From assembly GCA_905214305.1 (NCBI GenBank), contig CAJMLK010000062.1, positions 1 through 16,994 of the forward strand: 16,994 nt of DNA, in the 5' to 3' direction. Numbering within the stretch: position 1 is the first letter of the stretch; each line of letters starts with the position of its first letter. The DNA comes from an uncultured bacterium (GTDB lineage: Bacteria; Desulfobacterota; Desulfovibrionia; Desulfovibrionales; Desulfovibrionaceae). A program made the translations under genes and the position numbers. The notes under the pieces are model-generated. The model did no database searches. It was not told the DNA's origin and worked only from the letters and a program-made list of their open reading frames with translations. Below are positions 15,460 to 16,994 of this stretch, one piece after another.

Positions 15460-15488
15460 AGCCGCGGGCATGTCCTGCCCACGCGGCT
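15460..15488 (+). other. Nested hairpin between glycosyltransferase and sugar-phosphate transferase genes
   Basis: AGCCGCG pairs with CGCGGCT, enclosing GGGCA/TGCCC, 8 bases after the glycosyltransferase stop. No T-run follows, so it more likely marks an intercistronic RNA structure than a strong terminator. Confidence 0.35.
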
Positions 15489-15588
15489 GTTCAGCCGTGT
15501 GCGGCGTGCGCAGGAAAAGCGGCAGCCAGTACGGCTCAAGCATGACAAGCCATTGGCAAGGCTAATCTCCTTCAGAGGATAATTTGCA

Positions 15589-16938
15589 ATGATAAGCAGC
15601 TATCGCATGGGTCTTTTGCAGGTGCTGGACCTGATCTGCATCCTGCTGGCCCTGGCAATTTCAGGAATGACGACCATTGCCCCGGATCTGAGCGTTTTCG
15701 ACGATTACACCGGGGCCTCGCTGTTCACCATTTTCTTCTACATGCTGTTTTTCTACATCCTTGATGCCTACAATGTGGGCAACGAGGATTTCAAGGAGAC
15801 GACGGGCCGCGTGATCGTGGCCTGCCTGCTGGCGATCATATCCTCGGCCACGGCCTCCTACGCCTTTCAGCACTGGCGGTTTGACCGCAAGACCATCACC
15901 CTGCTCTTCGCGCTTTCTTTCTGCCTCAGCCTGCTCTGGCGCTGGCTGTACCACCTCAACGCCGACAGGCTCACCCACCCCCTGCGCATTCTGCTGGTGG
16001 GCGTGGACCGCGCGGGCAAGGTGCGGCAGCTGCTGGCCGAAGGGCTGCCCCAGGCGGAAATCATCGGCTATGTGGGCGAGCGCGATCAGGGCCCGGATGC
16101 CGGCCCTTGCCTTGGCCCGCCCTTTCTGGCTCTGGACATAGCCCAGGAAAAAAACGCCACCATGATACTGCTGCTGCCCGATGCCCCCATTGATGACGAC
16201 ATCGCCCACGAGCTTTTGCAAGCCAAGCTGCGCGGACGCATGGTGGTGGACATTCGCAGTTTTTACGAGCATGTGGTGCAGCGCCTGCCGCTTTCGCAGA
16301 TAACAGATGAATGGCTGCTGCAAACCGAAGGCTTTTCGCTGAACACGCGCGGCTCGCTGCGGCGCCTCAAGCGGGCGCTGGATGTGCTGATTTCGCTGCT
16401 GCTGCTCATACCGGCCACGCCCGTCATGCTGCTGACGGCCCTTATCGTCCGGCTGGAGTCTCCCGGCCCGGTCATTTACAAGCAGGACCGCGTGGGCCTT
16501 TTTGAAAAGGAATTCACGGTTTACAAGTTTCGCTCCATGCGGGCAGATGCGGAAAAGAACGGAGCCGTCTGGGCCAGCGCCCAGGACAGCCGCGTCACCT
16601 TTTTTGGCCGCTTTATCCGCAAGGTACGCATCGACGAACTGCCGCAGATATGGAACATCCTCAAGGGCGACATGAGCTTCATCGGCCCGCGGCCCGAGCG
16701 CATGGCTTTTGTGCTGAAACTCAAGGAAACCATCCCCTACTACAGCCTGCGCCATACGGTGAAGCCCGGCCTCACGGGCTGGGCACAGGTGTGCTATCCC
16801 TACGGCGCTTCTGAAGAAGATGCCCGGCGCAAGCTGGAATATGATCTCTATTACATAAAAAACATGTCCATCCTGCTGGATATAAACATCATCTTCAAGA
16901 CCATCGGCGTGGTGCTCTTTCCCAAGGGTGCGCGCTAG
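15589..16938 (+). CDS. Polyprenyl-phosphate sugar-phosphate transferase (polyPHPT family)
   Basis: Predicted 449-aa membrane enzyme that starts glycan assembly by moving a sugar-1-phosphate from a nucleotide sugar to undecaprenyl phosphate. Seen in order: four membrane segments (about 8-30, 43-61, 73-92, 102-122), a soluble CoA-binding-like domain (about 130-255), a re-entrant hydrophobic segment (264-288), and the catalytic domain with KFRSMRADAE (313-322), the Asp349-Glu350 pair in RIDELPQIWNILKGDMSFIGPRPE, and VKPGLTGWAQV. It belongs to the WbaP/WcaJ-type long form; the SFYEHVVQRLPLSQITDEWLL stretch resembles EpsB-type transferases often found with PEP-CTERM/exosortase loci, an inference only. 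AGAGGA precedes the ATG. The stop is TAG within CTAG, followed directly by a repeat end; the C-terminus (FPKGAR) looks complete. Confidence 0.92.
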   Translation: MISSYRMGLLQVLDLICILLALAISGMTTIAPDLSVFDDYTGASLFTIFFYMLFFYILDAYNVGNEDFKETTGRVIVACLLAIISSATASYAFQHWRFDRKTITLLFALSFCLSLLWRWLYHLNADRLTHPLRILLVGVDRAGKVRQLLAEGLPQAEIIGYVGERDQGPDAGPCLGPPFLALDIAQEKNATMILLLPDAPIDDDIAHELLQAKLRGRMVVDIRSFYEHVVQRLPLSQITDEWLLQTEGFSLNTRGSLRRLKRALDVLISLLLLIPATPVMLLTALIVRLESPGPVIYKQDRVGLFEKEFTVYKFRSMRADAEKNGAVWASAQDSRVTFFGRFIRKVRIDELPQIWNILKGDMSFIGPRPERMAFVLKLKETIPYYSLRHTVKPGLTGWAQVCYPYGASEEDARRKLEYDLYYIKNMSILLDINIIFKTIGVVLFPKGAR

Positions 16939-16994
16939 ATGTAGAGTGTCAACACGTTGTTCACCCTCCTAGCCTCGAAGCTGGAGGTTTTCTG
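16939..16994. mobile_element. Repeat end, probable insertion-sequence terminus (partial)
   Basis: Starts immediately after the stop codon of the sugar-phosphate transferase with ATGTAG, 12 bases, then TTGTTCACCCT, matching the repeat at 50-1 on the opposite strand (24 of 29 bases). AAGCTGGA follows in both copies. GTGTCAACACG and TTGTTCACC look like tandem, related binding-site-type repeats. The element continues beyond the window and its family is not assigned. Confidence 0.5.

Noticed and set aside
15661..16755. Minus-strand open frame of 364 codons opposite the sugar-phosphate transferase gene
   Set aside because: Antisense shadow rich in Gln/His/Gly; no family signature.

Overview
The window is GC-rich, gene-dense bacterial DNA. 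An anaerobe of the Desulfovibrio group (Desulfovibrionaceae or a close relative) is the best guess. That rests on overall protein character, the Gram-negative-style surface polysaccharide genes and the form of the glycine reductase operon. No 16S or other phylogenetic marker is present, so the assignment is an inference.

Layout. (1) Positions 1-50 are a repeat-like end that abuts the stop codon of a dGTPase gene (dgt, minus, 51-1394). Upstream of dgt is a methyl-accepting chemotaxis protein gene (minus, 1563-3323). (2) Positions 3324-4198 hold no convincing gene, but do contain one long RNA-like hairpin. (3) Positions 4199-12694 are one minus-strand glycine reductase operon. In transcription order it has a promoter-like site, a single-aptamer glycine riboswitch, grdX, grdE, grdB, a 146-bp palindromic MITE-like element, trxB, grdC, grdD, trxA, grdA and a terminator-like hairpin. 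(4) Positions 13010-16938 are a surface polysaccharide group: a WbpP/TviC-type UDP-GlcNAc 4-epimerase (minus), then a divergent family-4 glycosyltransferase and a polyprenyl-phosphate sugar-phosphate transferase (both plus). The last 56 bases are a second repeat-like end, inverted relative to the first.

The operon encodes protein A (GrdA), protein B (GrdE and GrdB), protein C (GrdC and GrdD) and the thioredoxin system that re-reduces protein A. Together they turn glycine into acetyl phosphate and ammonia. A glycine-sensing leader in front of a glycine-consuming operon is a coherent control circuit. grdA and grdB carry the expected in-frame UGA selenocysteine codons (Sec44 and Sec349). No Sec-insertion genes (selA, selB, selC, selD) lie in the window.

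Most notable: (a) grdX is open only if a third in-frame UGA (codon 28) is read through, so it may be an unrecognised selenoprotein gene; (b) a 146-bp, exactly centred imperfect palindrome flanked by CTAG direct repeats sits on the grdB stop codon inside the operon; (c) both window ends carry the same 29-bp terminal-repeat-like sequence directly after a C-TAG stop codon, suggesting insertion elements that target CTAG, a site that seems nearly confined to stop codons here.
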